Source: Tabrizicola aquatica (GTDB lineage: Bacteria > Pseudomonadota > Alphaproteobacteria > Rhodobacterales > Rhodobacteraceae). Taken from it: a DNA stretch of 64,000 bases. The translations under genes and the position numbers were made by a program. The notes under the pieces are model-generated. The model did no database searches. It saw nothing but the letters and a program-made list of their open reading frames with translations, and was not told where the DNA came from. The stretch covers positions 232,858 through 296,857 of the forward strand of contig NZ_PJON01000005.1 in assembly GCF_002900975.1 (NCBI RefSeq), given 5' to 3'. Positions within the stretch are counted from its first letter, which is position 1. Each line of letters opens with the position of its first letter. Positions 12,539-22,109 of this stretch are shown piece by piece.

Positions 12539-14973
12539 GCGCGGACTCCATAGCGTTTCAGCCGCAAGGCGTTGGTGATGACAAAGACCGAGGACATCGC
12601 CATCGCCCCGGCGGCAAGAACGGGGGACAACAGGATGCCGAAGGCAGGGTACAAGACCCCCGCCGCGACCGGGATCAGCGCGGCATTGTAGGCAAAGGCC
12701 CAGAACAGGTTCTGCCGGATATTGCCCAAGGTCGCCTGCGACAGCCCGATCGCCTGGGCCAGCGCCGGCAATTGGCCCGCGACCAGCACGACCTCGGCCG
12801 CCTCGATCGCCACTTCGGTGCCGGTGCCCATGGCGATGCCCACATCCGCCTCGGCCAGGGCCGGCGCGTCGTTGATGCCGTCGCCGGCAAAGGCCAGCCG
12901 GCCCTGCGCCTTCAGCTTGTGCAGGGCCTCGACCTTGCCTTCGGGGGTGACCTCGGCCACCACCTCGTCGATGCCAAGGTCGCGGGCGATGGCGCGGGCG
13001 GTGCGGGCGTCGTCGCCGGTGATCATCGCCAGCCGCAGGCCACGTGCCTTCAGCGCCGCAATCGCCTCGGGCGTGGTGGGTTTGATCGCATCGGCCACCG
13101 AGAGCAGCGCCACCACCTTTCCGCGCCGCGAGGCATAGACCGGGCTTTCGCCGCGATCCGCAAGGGCGGCGGCCTGATCGGTATAGGCGGCGATGTCGAT
13201 CCCCCGCGCCGTCATCTCGCGCGCGGCACCGACGACGACCTCCTCACCGCCGATCATCGCGCTTACGCCATGGCCGGGCGAGGCGCGGAAGTCGGTGGCT
13301 TCGGGCAGGTCCAGACCCTCGGCCGCGGCGACGATGGCGCGGGCGACTGGGTGTTCCGACCGCGCCTCGACCGCGGCGATCAGGGGCAGCAGCACCGCGC
13401 GCGTCTCACCCGGCGCGGGGTGGAAGGACAGGAGGCGCGGCTTGCCTTCGGTCAGCGTGCCGGTCTTGTCGAAGGCCACGATCTGCACCCCTTGCAGCGC
13501 CTGCAGCGCCTCGCCCTTGCGGAAGAGGATGCCCAGTTCCGCGCCCCGGCCGGTGCCGACCAGGATCGAGACCGGCGTGGCCAACCCCATCGCACAGGGG
13601 CAGGCGATGATCAGGACGGCGACGGCATTGACCAGCGCCATCGGCAGCGCAGGGGCCGGGCCGAAGGCCAGCCAGACCAGGAAGGTCAGCGCGGCGGCAG
13701 CAATAACCACCGGCACGAACCACAGCGTCACCTTGTCGACCAGCGCCTGGATCGGAAGCTTCCCGCCCTGCGCGGCCTCGACCATGCGGATGATCCGGGA
13801 CAGGACCGTGTCGGCCCCCACGGCGGTGGCCTGCAGGACCAGCGCGCCGGCCTGGTTGACCGTGCCGCCGATCACCTTGTCGCCGGGATGCTTCTCGGCC
13901 GGGACCGGCTCGCCCGTGACCATGCTTTCGTCGACCCAGCTTGCGCCCTCGGTCACCACCGCGTCGACCGGCACCCGCTCGCCAGGGCGCAGGTCCAGCA
14001 GGTCGCCGGGCCGCACCTCGGCCACGGGCAAGTCCTGCACCACGTCGCCCCGCCGGACATGGGCGAGTTGCGGCTGCAAGGCGACCAGCCGCCGGATCGC
14101 CTGCGAGGACCGGCCCTTGGCCCGCGCTTCCAGCAGGCGGCCCAGCAGGATCAGCGTGACGATCACCGCTGCGGCTTCGAAATAGACGACGACCGTGCCG
14201 CTGGGCAGCAGGGCCGGGAGGAAGGTCGCCAGCGTCGAATAGGCCCAGGCCGCGCCGGCCCCCAGCGCCACAAGGCTGAACATGTCGGGGGCACCCTTCA
14301 CCAGCGCGGGGATGCCTTTCAGGAAGAACCGCCGCCCCGGCCCGGCCAGCACCGCCGTGGTCAGCAGGAACTGGATCAGCCAGCTGGCACCCTGGCCGAT
14401 GGTCCCCAGAATCCAGTGGTGGAAGGCCGGGACCAGATGCGCCCCCATTTCCAGCACAAAGACCGGCAGGGTCAGCGCCGCCGCCAGGATCAGGTCGCGC
14501 TTCAGCCGGGCCTCTTCGGCCGCGGCGCGGGCTTCGGCCTCGTCGCGGGGGGCGTCGGGGGCGGCGACATGGGCGGCATAGCCCGCGCCCTTAATCGCCG
14601 CGACCAGCGCGTCGGGCCCTGCCAACCCCTCGACATGCGCGCTTTCGGTGGCAAGGTTCACCGTCGCCAGCGTCACACCCGGCACGGCCTTCAGCGCCCG
14701 CTCGACCCGGCCGACGCAAGAGGCGCAGGTCATCCCCTCGACCACCAGATCAATGGGCTGGGCGGGCACATCATAGCCCGCGGCCTTTATCGCACCAACG
14801 ACAGCCTCTGGCGCGGCGGTCCCGGTCACTTCGGCGCGGCCGGTGGCCAAGTTCACCGCGGCCGAGGTCACACCCGGCACGGCCTTCAGCGCACGTTCGA
14901 CCCGGCCCACGCATGAGGCGCAGGTCATACCTTCCACGGGAAGGGTCATGGAAATCGGGGTCTGGTCGGTCAT
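12535..14973 (-). CDS. copA: Cu(I)-exporting P1B-type ATPase with two heavy-metal-binding domains
   Basis: An 812-aa inner-membrane pump expelling Cu(I) from the cytoplasm at the cost of ATP. Two N-terminal HMA domains each carry [15 protein letters not shown] (~residues 15 and 85). Then come eight membrane helices, the CPC ion-binding motif ([13 protein letters not shown]), the phosphorylation motif DKTGTLTEG, the SEHP signature of P1B pumps and [10 protein letters not shown]. The start ATG 14973 was chosen because it leads directly into the first HMA domain and has GGAG upstream; a longer in-frame extension to 15078 runs through the promoter and is rejected. It overlaps cueR by four bases. 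Confidence 0.95.
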   Translation of the reverse strand: MTDQTPISMTLPVEGMTCASCVGRVERALKAVPGVTSAAVNLATGRAEVTGTAAPEAVVGAIKAAGYDVPAQPIDLVVEGMTCASCVGRVERALKAVPGVTLATVNLATESAHVEGLAGPDALVAAIKGAGYAAHVAAPDAPRDEAEARAAAEEARLKRDLILAAALTLPVFVLEMGAHLVPAFHHWILGTIGQGASWLIQFLLTTAVLAGPGRRFFLKGIPALVKGAPDMFSLVALGAGAAWAYSTLATFLPALLPSGTVVVYFEAAAVIVTLILLGRLLEARAKGRSSQAIRRLVALQPQLAHVRRGDVVQDLPVAEVRPGDLLDLRPGERVPVDAVVTEGASWVDESMVTGEPVPAEKHPGDKVIGGTVNQAGALVLQATAVGADTVLSRIIRMVEAAQGGKLPIQALVDKVTLWFVPVVIAAAALTFLVWLAFGPAPALPMALVNAVAVLIIACPCAMGLATPVSILVGTGRGAELGILFRKGEALQALQGVQIVAFDKTGTLTEGKPRLLSFHPAPGETRAVLLPLIAAVEARSEHPVARAIVAAAEGLDLPEATDFRASPGHGVSAMIGGEEVVVGAAREMTARGIDIAAYTDQAAALADRGESPVYASRRGKVVALLSVADAIKPTTPEAIAALKARGLRLAMITGDDARTARAIARDLGIDEVVAEVTPEGKVEALHKLKAQGRLAFAGDGINDAPALAEADVGIAMGTGTEVAIEAAEVVLVAGQLPALAQAIGLSQATLGNIRQNLFWAFAYNAALIPVAAGVLYPAFGILLSPVLAAGAMAMSSVFVITNALRLKRYGVRA

Positions 14974-15004
14974 GGCGGTCCGCTCCTTTGCGTGGGACCT
15001 GACC

Positions 15005-15035
15005 CATATGGACCTTCCCACCATAGGAAGGTCAA
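15005..15035 (-). promoter_or_regulatory. CueR-regulated promoter and operator of copA-cueR
   Basis: On the minus strand, -35 TTGACC (15030-15035) and -10 CATATG (15005-15010) are separated by 19 bases, the long spacer typical of MerR-family promoters. Inside the spacer lies a perfect dyad, ACCTTCC-N7-GGAAGGT (15012-15032), equal to the known CueR consensus. The copA start is 31 bases downstream of the -10. This makes the operon autoregulated by copper. Confidence 0.9.
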
Positions 15036-15090
15036 CCCTTTCGACGTCGATTTTTTCCTGATCCCCGAAAGCGGCCATAAACCGCCGGCG

Positions 15091-16056
15091 TCAGACCTCG
15101 ACCCGGATCGCCTTGCCCTGCGCGATGGCCAGATCTACGACAGCCGCCGCGACGGCCAGATCCTGCAGCCCGACCCCGGTGCCGTCGAAGAGGGTGATCT
15201 CCTGGTCCGAGCGGCGGCCCGGATCCGCCCCGGTGATGACCCGGCCCAGTTGCACGACGTCCGCTTCGGCGATCAGGCCCTGCGCGACCGCGTGCTGCGC
15301 TTCGCCGATGCTGATGGACTGCGCGACCTCATCCGTAAAGACCCGCGCACCGGCCAGAAGCTGGGGATCCACCTCCTGCTTGCCCTTGGTGTCGGTGCCC
15401 ATGCAGGCCAGATGCGTGCCGGGACTGACATGGTCGGCCATCAGGATCGGCGCGAAGGACGAGGTGATGGTGACGATCACATCCGCCGCGCGCAGCCCTT
15501 CCAGCGGAACCGCCTCGAAGGGCAGGCCGACCTCCTCGGCCACGGCGGCAAGGCCGGGCAGCATCTCGGGGTGCAGGTTCCAGCCGATCACCCGCTCGAA
15601 CGCGCGCTGCTCCAGCGCCGCGCGCAACTGGAACTTGGCCTGATGCCCGGCGCCGACCATGCCCAGGACGCGCGCATCCGGCCGCGCCAGATGCCGGATC
15701 GACACGGCCGAAGCGGCGGCCGTGCGCAACGCGGTCAAGAGGTTGCCCCCGACCATCGCCACAGGCTGGCCGGTGTCGGGATCGAACAGGAACACGGTGG
15801 ACTGATGATTGATCAGCCCGCGCCGTTCCAGGTTGTGCGGCCAGTAGCCCCCGGCCTTCAGGCCCAGGACCTTGCCCGCCCGGTCAAACCCGCCCTTGAA
15901 GCCGTAAAGCGCGTCCTCGTGCCCCAAGGCTTCGCGCACCACGGGAAAGTTGCGCGCCTCGTCGCGGGCCATGGCGGCAAAGACCTGCTCGACCGCCGTA
16001 AAGGCGGCCTCGCGGGTCATCAGGCTGGCGATCTGGGCCTCGGGGACGATCCACAT
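15091..16056 (-). CDS. bhcD: Iminosuccinate reductase (ornithine cyclodeaminase/mu-crystallin family)
   Basis: The 321-aa protein belongs to the ornithine cyclodeaminase/mu-crystallin fold, with a Rossmann glycine motif (VLGMVGAGHQAKFQL, ~residue 130) and the typical VTITSS ... CMGTDTKGKQEVD segment. On its own it could be any cyclodeaminase-like imine reductase, but as the fourth gene after bhcA, bhcB and bhcC it fits BhcD, which reduces iminosuccinate to L-aspartate with NADH and so regenerates the amino donor of the cycle. Its start lies 2 bases after the bhcC stop, so it is the last gene of a tight operon. Confidence 0.88.
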   Translation of the reverse strand: MWIVPEAQIASLMTREAAFTAVEQVFAAMARDEARNFPVVREALGHEDALYGFKGGFDRAGKVLGLKAGGYWPHNLERRGLINHQSTVFLFDPDTGQPVAMVGGNLLTALRTAAASAVSIRHLARPDARVLGMVGAGHQAKFQLRAALEQRAFERVIGWNLHPEMLPGLAAVAEEVGLPFEAVPLEGLRAADVIVTITSSFAPILMADHVSPGTHLACMGTDTKGKQEVDPQLLAGARVFTDEVAQSISIGEAQHAVAQGLIAEADVVQLGRVITGADPGRRSDQEITLFDGTGVGLQDLAVAAAVVDLAIAQGKAIRVEV

Positions 16057-16058
16057 GG

Positions 16059-17222
16059 TCAGTACGCCTTGCCGCGGGCCGAGACCGGCCAGACCACCTC
16101 GACCTTGCCGTTGCGAACCCCGACATACCAGTCATGCACGTTGCAGGTCGGGTCGCAGTGACCGGGGACCAGCCGCAGCTTGTCGTTCACCTTCAGCACC
16201 CCTTGCGGATCTTCGACCACGCCATGTTCATCGCTGCACTTGACGTATTTCACATCCGTCCGGCCAAAGATCACCGGCAGACCGCTGTCCACCGACTGCG
16301 CCTTCAGGCCCGCATCCACGATGGCCTTGTCGGCCTTGGCGTGGCTCATCACGCTGGTCAGGATGAACAGTGCATTCTCCCATTCGCCCTGATCGATGCG
16401 CTTGCCGTCCTTGTCCAGGATGCGGCCGTAATCGGCATCCATGAAGGCATAGCTGCCGCACTGAAGCTCGTTGTACACGCCCGAGGTGGACTCAAAATAA
16501 TAGCTGCCCGTGCCGCCGCCGCCGACGATGTCGCAGTCCAGCCCCTCGGCCTTCAGCGCATCGACCGCGTCCTTCACCTGGGCGACGGCCAGGTCGATCT
16601 TGGCCTTCCGGTCGTCATAGCTGTCCATGTGCTGCATCGCGCCCTGATAGGCCTGGAGGCCGGCGAACTTCAGCCCCGGTGCTGCGTCGATGGCCTTGGC
16701 CAGCGCCACCACGTCCGGCGTCGTCTTGACACCGCAGCGCCCGGCGCCGCAGTCGATTTCAACCAGGCATTCGATGGTGGTGCCATGCTTCACCGCCGCC
16801 GCCGACAGGTCGGCCACATTGTCCAGCATGTCGACGCAGACGATGGTCCGCGCACCAAGTTTCGGCAGGCGGGCAAGCCGGTCGATCTTGGCCGGGTCGC
16901 GCACCTGGTTCGACACCAGCACATCCTTGATCCCGCCGCGGGCGAACACCTCGGCCTCGGACACCTTCTGGCAGCAGACCCCGACCGAGCCGCCCAGCCG
17001 TTCCTGCAGCTTGGCGACATCGACGGACTTGTGCATCTTGCCATGCACCCGGTGCCGCATCCCGTGGGCGCGGGCATAGTCGCCCATCTTCTTGATGTTC
17101 CGCTCCAGCGCGTCCAGGTCCAGGACCAGACAGGGCGTCTGGATATCGGCCTCGTCCATGCCGGGCAGGGCAGGGATGTCATAGCCCACTTCCAGGCCTT
17201 CGAAAGTTGTCTGCTTGTTCAT
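16059..17222 (-). CDS. bhcC: Beta-hydroxyaspartate aldolase (D-threonine aldolase family)
   Basis: A 387-aa fold-type III PLP enzyme. The N-terminal TPCLVLDLDALERNIKKM is followed by RVHGKMHKSVDVAKLQ, which carries the PLP lysine. The C-terminal metal site is PGHCDPTCNVHDWYV. In the cycle it condenses glycine with glyoxylate to (2R,3S)-beta-hydroxyaspartate, needing a divalent metal. The start ATG 17222 (MNKQTTFEGL) is chosen because the longer frame to 17381 would run into bhcB. The gap to bhcB is 5 bases. The specific role comes from gene context; sequence alone supports only the D-threonine-aldolase family. Confidence 0.9.
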   Translation of the reverse strand: MNKQTTFEGLEVGYDIPALPGMDEADIQTPCLVLDLDALERNIKKMGDYARAHGMRHRVHGKMHKSVDVAKLQERLGGSVGVCCQKVSEAEVFARGGIKDVLVSNQVRDPAKIDRLARLPKLGARTIVCVDMLDNVADLSAAAVKHGTTIECLVEIDCGAGRCGVKTTPDVVALAKAIDAAPGLKFAGLQAYQGAMQHMDSYDDRKAKIDLAVAQVKDAVDALKAEGLDCDIVGGGGTGSYYFESTSGVYNELQCGSYAFMDADYGRILDKDGKRIDQGEWENALFILTSVMSHAKADKAIVDAGLKAQSVDSGLPVIFGRTDVKYVKCSDEHGVVEDPQGVLKVNDKLRLVPGHCDPTCNVHDWYVGVRNGKVEVVWPVSARGKAY

Positions 17223-17227
17223 GGTAA

Positions 17228-18181
17228 TCACCCTTTCATCCAGGGAAGTTTGTCCAGATCGACGTTGCCGCCAGTCACGATGATGCCAACGCGCTTGCCG
17301 CGGAAGGCATCGGGGTTCTTCAGGACCACCGCCAGCGGCACCGCGCTGGAGGGTTCCAGCACGATCCGCAGGTGCTTCCACGCCAGCTTCATCGCCGCCA
17401 CGATCTCATCCTCGCTGGCGGTGTAGATCTCGCTGACGTGCGAGGACACGAAGTGCCAGGTCAGGTCCTTCAGCGGGACCAGCAAGCCATCGGCGATGCT
17501 TTTCGGCGCGTCGTCGGCGATGATCTGCCCGGCCTTGAAGCTGCGATAGGCGTCGTCGGCGGTCTCGGGCTCGGCCGCGATGACCCTGGTCTCGGGCGCC
17601 AGGGTCGCCAGCGTCAGGCAGGTGCCCGAGATCATGCCGCCCCCGCCGATCGGCGCCACGACCATGTCAAGGCCGCCCGTCTGCTCCATGAACTCACGCG
17701 AGCAGGTGCCTTGGCCCGCGATCACGCGCGGATCGTTGTAGGGGTGGACGAAATCGCCCCCCGTCGCCGCCTGCACCGTGGCAAAGGTCGCCTCGCGGCT
17801 GGTGGTCGACGGCTCGCATTCGGTGATCACCCCGCCATAGCGGCGCACGGTGTCCTTCTTGGCCTGCGGGGCGGTGCGCGGCATCACCACGTTGCAGGGA
17901 ATCCCCCGCAGCATCGCCGCATAGGACAGGCACGAGGCGTGGTTGCCCGAAGAATGCGTCGCCACCCCGCGCCGGGCCTTATCCTCGTCCAGGCCAAAGA
18001 CCGCATTGGTCGCGCCGCGCACCTTGAAGGCGCCGGGTTCCTGAAAGTTCTCGCATTTGAAGAACAGGTGTGCCCCGGTCAGCTCGTCCAGATAGTCCGA
18101 GGTACGGACCGGCGTCAGGCGGATATGCGGACGGATGCGGTCATGCGCGGCCAGCATGTCGTCATAGGTCGGGATCAGCAT
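17228..18181 (-). CDS. bhcB: Beta-hydroxyaspartate dehydratase (PLP serine/threonine dehydratase family)
   Basis: A 317-aa fold-type II PLP enzyme starting MLIPTYDDMLAAHDRIRPHI. FFKCENFQEPGAFKVRGA contains the PLP lysine, SSGNHASCLSYAA the substrate-binding loop and GGGGMISG the phosphate-binding glycines. It should remove water from beta-hydroxyaspartate to give iminosuccinate. The start ATG 18181 is one base beyond the bhcA stop; an upstream extension (MRCKRRRR...) overlaps bhcA and is basic and unlikely. Alone it might be called a threonine ammonia-lyase, but the operon argues for BhcB. Confidence 0.9.
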   Translation of the reverse strand: MLIPTYDDMLAAHDRIRPHIRLTPVRTSDYLDELTGAHLFFKCENFQEPGAFKVRGATNAVFGLDEDKARRGVATHSSGNHASCLSYAAMLRGIPCNVVMPRTAPQAKKDTVRRYGGVITECEPSTTSREATFATVQAATGGDFVHPYNDPRVIAGQGTCSREFMEQTGGLDMVVAPIGGGGMISGTCLTLATLAPETRVIAAEPETADDAYRSFKAGQIIADDAPKSIADGLLVPLKDLTWHFVSSHVSEIYTASEDEIVAAMKLAWKHLRIVLEPSSAVPLAVVLKNPDAFRGKRVGIIVTGGNVDLDKLPWMKG

Positions 18182-18182
18182 C

Positions 18183-19370
18183 TCAGGCCGCCTTCTTCGC
18201 TTGCAACGCATGGCCGCGGTAATAGTCCTGCGCCGCCGCCACGCCCGACCCCAGACGGATGTTCAGACCCAGGTCGGCCATGACCATCTCGGCCGTGGCC
18301 AGCCCCGCCAGCGTCATCACGTCGGTCAGGCTGCCCAGATGGCCGATGCGGAACACCTTGCCCGCGACCTCGCCCAACCCGGTGCCAAAGGCCACGCCAT
18401 AGCGTTCGGCGGCATGGGCCACGATCCGGCTGGCGTCGAACCCGGCCGGCGTGCGGATCGCGCTGACCGTATCGGACTGGACCGAAGCATCCACCGCGCA
18501 CAGCTCCAGCCCCCAGGCGCTGACCGCCCGGCGCACACCCTCGGCGATGCGGTGGTGGCGGGCAAAGACGTTCTCCAGCCCCTCCTCCAGCAGAAGCGAG
18601 CTGGAATAGCGCAAGCCGTTCATCAGGCCGACCGGCGGCGTATAGGGGAAGGCGTTGTTGGCATAGCCCTTGGCCATGTCCTGGATGTCAAAGAAGGTGC
18701 GGGGCAGGGTGGCCGTCCGCCCGGCCTGCACCGCACGATCCGAGAACCCCAGGATCGCCAGCCCGGCCGGCAGCATGAAGCCCTTCTGGCTGCCCGTCAC
18801 CGCCACGTCCACGCCCCATTCGTCAAAGCGAAAGTCCATCGAGCCAATCGAGGACACGCCATCCACGAACAGCATCGCCGGATGCTTCGCCGCGTCGATC
18901 GCCCGGCGCACGGCGGCAATGTCCGACCGCACGCCGGTCGCGGTCTCGTTATGGGTGGCCAGGACCACCTTGATCTCGTGGCCGGTGTCGGCGGTCAGGA
19001 TTTCCTCGAACCTTGCGGTGGGGATGCCCTCGCCCCAGGGGGTTTCCACGATCCGAACCTTCAGCCCGTGGCGCTGGCACATGTCGATCCAGCGGTGGCT
19101 GAACATCCCGTTGCGCGCCGCCAACACCGTATCGCCGGGCGACAGGGTGTTGCTGATCGCCGTCTCCCAGCCGCCGGTCCCGGTCGAGGGGAACAGGAAC
19201 ACCTGCGCGGCCTCCGACTTCAGCACCTTGCGGACGTTGTCCAGGCAGGGATGCAGGATCGCCCCGAACAGCGGCGAGCGGTGGTCCAGCGTCGGCATGT
19301 CGCACGCCTTGCGGACATCCTCGGGCATGTTGGTGGGGCCGGGAATGAAAACGGGGTTCTGGAAGCTCAT
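18183..19370 (-). CDS. bhcA: Aspartate-glyoxylate aminotransferase (class V, serine-glyoxylate type)
   Basis: The 395-aa class V aminotransferase begins MSFQNPVFIPGPTNMPEDVR (the FxPGPTN start of the SGAT/AGXT group). The PLP lysine is in VTGSQKGFMLPAGLA (~residue 195) and the preceding LFVDGVSSIGSMDF carries the PLP-binding Asp. In the cycle it transaminates glyoxylate to glycine using aspartate, releasing oxaloacetate. AGGAGAC lies ahead of ATG 19370. It is the promoter-proximal gene of bhcABCD, facing the divergent regulator bhcR. Confidence 0.9.
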   Translation of the reverse strand: MSFQNPVFIPGPTNMPEDVRKACDMPTLDHRSPLFGAILHPCLDNVRKVLKSEAAQVFLFPSTGTGGWETAISNTLSPGDTVLAARNGMFSHRWIDMCQRHGLKVRIVETPWGEGIPTARFEEILTADTGHEIKVVLATHNETATGVRSDIAAVRRAIDAAKHPAMLFVDGVSSIGSMDFRFDEWGVDVAVTGSQKGFMLPAGLAILGFSDRAVQAGRTATLPRTFFDIQDMAKGYANNAFPYTPPVGLMNGLRYSSSLLLEEGLENVFARHHRIAEGVRRAVSAWGLELCAVDASVQSDTVSAIRTPAGFDASRIVAHAAERYGVAFGTGLGEVAGKVFRIGHLGSLTDVMTLAGLATAEMVMADLGLNIRLGSGVAAAQDYYRGHALQAKKAA

Positions 19371-19428
19371 GGCGGGTCTCCTGTCCTGAAGGCAGTTTAA
19401 CCGCAGGCCATCCGCATAGCCATTTTTT

Positions 19429-19514
19429 TGAAAAGATTTTTCATTTACATGGGTTGCCTGAATAACGTATGAAAGTCATAAACTTGCAATTTTTCATCCT
19501 GCGAAGTGAAAATT
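19429..19514. promoter_or_regulatory. Candidate BhcR operator region between bhcA and bhcR
   Basis: The divergent bhcA-bhcR gap is strikingly AT-rich for this genome and holds repeated TGAAAA/TTTTCA half-sites. TGAAAA (19429-19434) faces TTTTCA (19438-19443) with a 3-base gap, and TTTTCA (19491-19496) faces TGAAAA (19507-19512) with a 10-base gap. An ATGA-AAG-TCAT dyad lies between them (19469-19479). IclR regulators bind such dyads; which one BhcR uses cannot be decided here. Confidence 0.5.
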
Positions 19515-19535
19515 CACCAGATCAAGGGCCAGCCC

Positions 19536-20393
19536 ATGAAAACCCCTGTCGATGCCCCGCAAACCACCCGCCGCGCCCGGGGTCGGCCGCGCGACTGGGC
19601 GGATGATTCCGACCAGAACGTCATCAAGTCCCTCGACCGCGCGATGGAGGTGTTCGACTATCTCAGCCAGGGTGCCGGCAAGACCCTCTCGGCCCTGGCC
19701 GAAGAGACGGACCAATCCCCCGCCACGGTCTACCGCATCCTGACCACGTTGCAGGGCAAGGCGCTGGTGGAATTCGACCCGGCCGAGCAGTTGTGGCACA
19801 TCGGCCCCCGCGCCTTCATCATCGGCGCGCGCTTTCTGCGCCGCACCAGCCTGGTCGAACGCGCCCGACCCATCCTGCGCCGCCTGATGGAGGAAACCGG
19901 CGAAACCGCGAACCTGGGGGTCGAGCGTGAGGGCGCGGTGCTGTTCCTTAGCCAGGTCGAGACCAACGCCAGCATCCGCGCCTTCTTTCCGCCGGGCACC
20001 CTGTCGCAGATGCATGCCTCGGGCATCGGCAAGGCGCTTCTGGCGCAGATGGAGGGCGACCGGCTGGACCGCTGGCTTGGTGCCCGCGTGCTGGAGGCGT
20101 TCACCGACCGCACGATCACCGACCCCACGGCCCTGAAGGCCGGCCTGACCCAGGTGCGCGACCAGGGCTTTGCGCTGGATGATGAAGAGCGCAACCCCGG
20201 CATGCGCTGCATCGCCGCCCCGGTCTTTGACGTGAACCGAGAGGCTGTGGCAGGCATCTCGGTCTCGGGGCCGACCAGCCGGATCAGCCTGCGCCAGTTG
20301 GACAACCTCTCACGCCCGGTCATGGCTGCCGCCGCAGCCCTGACACAGGCCATCGGCGGAGCGGACCCGACGTCGTCCGACGGGCGCGGGTAA
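19536..20393 (+). CDS. bhcR: IclR-family regulator of the beta-hydroxyaspartate cycle
   Basis: A 285-aa IclR regulator. The N-terminal winged helix includes KTLSALAEETDQSPATVYRI (~residues 48-67), and the C-terminal effector domain runs from ~100 to 270 with GETANLGVEREG and an MRCIAAPVFD segment. In Paracoccus, BhcR controls the bhc operon in response to glyoxylate. The divergent position beside bhcA supports the same role. The frame also allows a GTG start at 19506, but that lies within the candidate operator; ATG 19536 is preferred. Confidence 0.88.
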   Translation: MKTPVDAPQTTRRARGRPRDWADDSDQNVIKSLDRAMEVFDYLSQGAGKTLSALAEETDQSPATVYRILTTLQGKALVEFDPAEQLWHIGPRAFIIGARFLRRTSLVERARPILRRLMEETGETANLGVEREGAVLFLSQVETNASIRAFFPPGTLSQMHASGIGKALLAQMEGDRLDRWLGARVLEAFTDRTITDPTALKAGLTQVRDQGFALDDEERNPGMRCIAAPVFDVNREAVAGISVSGPTSRISLRQLDNLSRPVMAAAAALTQAIGGADPTSSDGRG

Positions 20394-20604
20394 GGCCCGC
20401 GCCAGGGACGCGCGCCAGAAGGCGGTCCCGCCAAGGGTTGGATTCCCGGCGCGGGACGTATAAGGGATCGTGCAGCGAACATGGACCTGGGTGTGATCCC
20501 CGGGTGGCTCTTCCGGCCGCCGATCCGCCGGACAACCTGAACCGACACCCGGATCAACTTTCGACGCGCGGCCATTTGGCCCGGGTCGATCAGGAAAATT
20601 CTTC

Positions 20605-22095
20605 ATGATTTCACTCGATGCCTACCGCGCACAGTGGTTCGGCAACATCCGCGCCGATGTGCTGGCCGGGCTTGTCGTGGCGCTGGCGCTGATCCCCGAG
20701 GCGATTGCCTTTTCCATCATCGCAGGCGTGGACCCCAAGGTCGGGCTTTACGCTAGCTTCTCGATCGCCGTGCTGATCGCCTTTGTGGGCGGCAGGCCCG
20801 GCATGATCTCGGCCGCCACGGCTGCGACGGCGGTGCTGATGGTCACGCTGGTGCGCGACCACGGGCTGCAATACCTGCTGGCGGCCACGGTGCTGACCGG
20901 GGTGATCCAGATCGCCATGGGGCTGCTGAAGCTTGGCTTCGTGATGCGCTATGTTTCAAAGTCGGTGATGACCGGCTTTGTCAACGCCCTGGCGATCCTG
21001 ATCTTCATGGCGCAATTGCCGGAACTGGACCCAAGGGCGGTCGGCTGGCTGACCTATGTCCTGGTCGCGGCCAGCCTGGCGATCATCTATCTTTTTCCCT
21101 ACCTGACCAAGGCGGTCCCCTCGCCCCTGGTAACGATCCTGGTCCTGACCGCCTTGACGATGTACTTCGGCTGGGAGGTGCGCACCGTGGGCGATATGGG
21201 TGCACTGCCCGACACCTTGCCGGTCTTTCTGATCCCGGACATTCCCCTGACGCTGGAAACGCTTTGGATCATCCTGCCCTATTCGCTGGCCATCGCGGTG
21301 GTGGGACTTCTGGAAAGCCTGATGACCCAGAACCTGGTGGATGAGTTGACCGACACGAAGTCCGACCGCAATCAGGAATGCATCGGCCAGGGCATCGCCA
21401 ATACCGCCACCGGCTTCATCGGGGGCATGGCAGGCTGCGCCATGATCGGGCAAAGCATGATCAACGTGAAATCCGGCGGGCGAGGGCGGCTGTCGGCCTT
21501 CACCGCCGGGGCCGTGCTGCTGATCCTTGTGGTCTTCCTTGGCGAATGGGTCGCGCAGATCCCGATGCCCGCGCTGGTGGCGATCATGATCATGGTCTCG
21601 GTCGGCACCTTTTCCTGGTCGTCAATCAAGAACCTGACCGTCCACCCGCGCTCGTCCTCCATGGTGATGGTCGCGACGGTGGTGACCGTGGTCTGGACCC
21701 ACAACCTGGCCATCGGCGTGCTGGTGGGCGTGCTGCTGTCCGGCATCTTCTTCGCCGGCAAGATCGCGCAATTGTTCAAGGTCACCTCCAGCATCTCTGC
21801 CGACGGCCGGGTGCGGACCTATCTGGTGGAAGGCCAGCTGTTCTATGGCTCGGTCGAGGATTTCATGGACGCCTTCGATTTCCGCGAGGCGTTGGACCGC
21901 GTGGTGATCGACGTCAGCCGCGCGCATATCTGGGACATCTCCTCGGTGCAGGCGCTGGACATGGCAGTGCTGAAATTCCGCCGCGACGGGGCCGAGGTCG
22001 AGATTGTCGGCCTGAACGCAGCCTCTGAAACCATCGTCGACAAGCTTGCCATGCATGACAAGCCGGGCGCTGCGGACAAGCTGATGGCGCATTGA
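20605..22095 (+). CDS. SulP-family inorganic anion transporter with STAS domain
   Basis: A 496-aa membrane protein. Residues ~15-390 hold around a dozen hydrophobic helices with SulP signatures ([27 protein letters not shown], the [15 protein letters not shown] loop). Residues ~400-490 form a cytoplasmic STAS domain ([20 protein letters not shown] ... [11 protein letters not shown]). SulP proteins move sulfate, bicarbonate or related anions, often with Na+ or H+. The specificity cannot be read from sequence, although the ESLMTQ loop is common in the bicarbonate/sulfate-type subgroup. The universal stress gene follows 14 bases after its stop, so the two are likely one transcript. Confidence 0.87.
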   Translation: MISLDAYRAQWFGNIRADVLAGLVVALALIPEAIAFSIIAGVDPKVGLYASFSIAVLIAFVGGRPGMISAATAATAVLMVTLVRDHGLQYLLAATVLTGVIQIAMGLLKLGFVMRYVSKSVMTGFVNALAILIFMAQLPELDPRAVGWLTYVLVAASLAIIYLFPYLTKAVPSPLVTILVLTALTMYFGWEVRTVGDMGALPDTLPVFLIPDIPLTLETLWIILPYSLAIAVVGLLESLMTQNLVDELTDTKSDRNQECIGQGIANTATGFIGGMAGCAMIGQSMINVKSGGRGRLSAFTAGAVLLILVVFLGEWVAQIPMPALVAIMIMVSVGTFSWSSIKNLTVHPRSSSMVMVATVVTVVWTHNLAIGVLVGVLLSGIFFAGKIAQLFKVTSSISADGRVRTYLVEGQLFYGSVEDFMDAFDFREALDRVVIDVSRAHIWDISSVQALDMAVLKFRRDGAEVEIVGLNAASETIVDKLAMHDKPGAADKLMAH

Positions 22096-22109
22096 GGGGG
22101 GAGACAGAG

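Noticed and set aside
12772..14916. 714-aa plus-strand frame opposite copA
   Set aside because: An antisense shadow caused by high GC; copA carries all P1B-ATPase motifs on the minus strand.
16059..17222. Simple D-threonine aldolase
   Set aside because: The family is right, but the operon with bhcA, bhcB, bhcD and bhcR favours the beta-hydroxyaspartate aldolase role.
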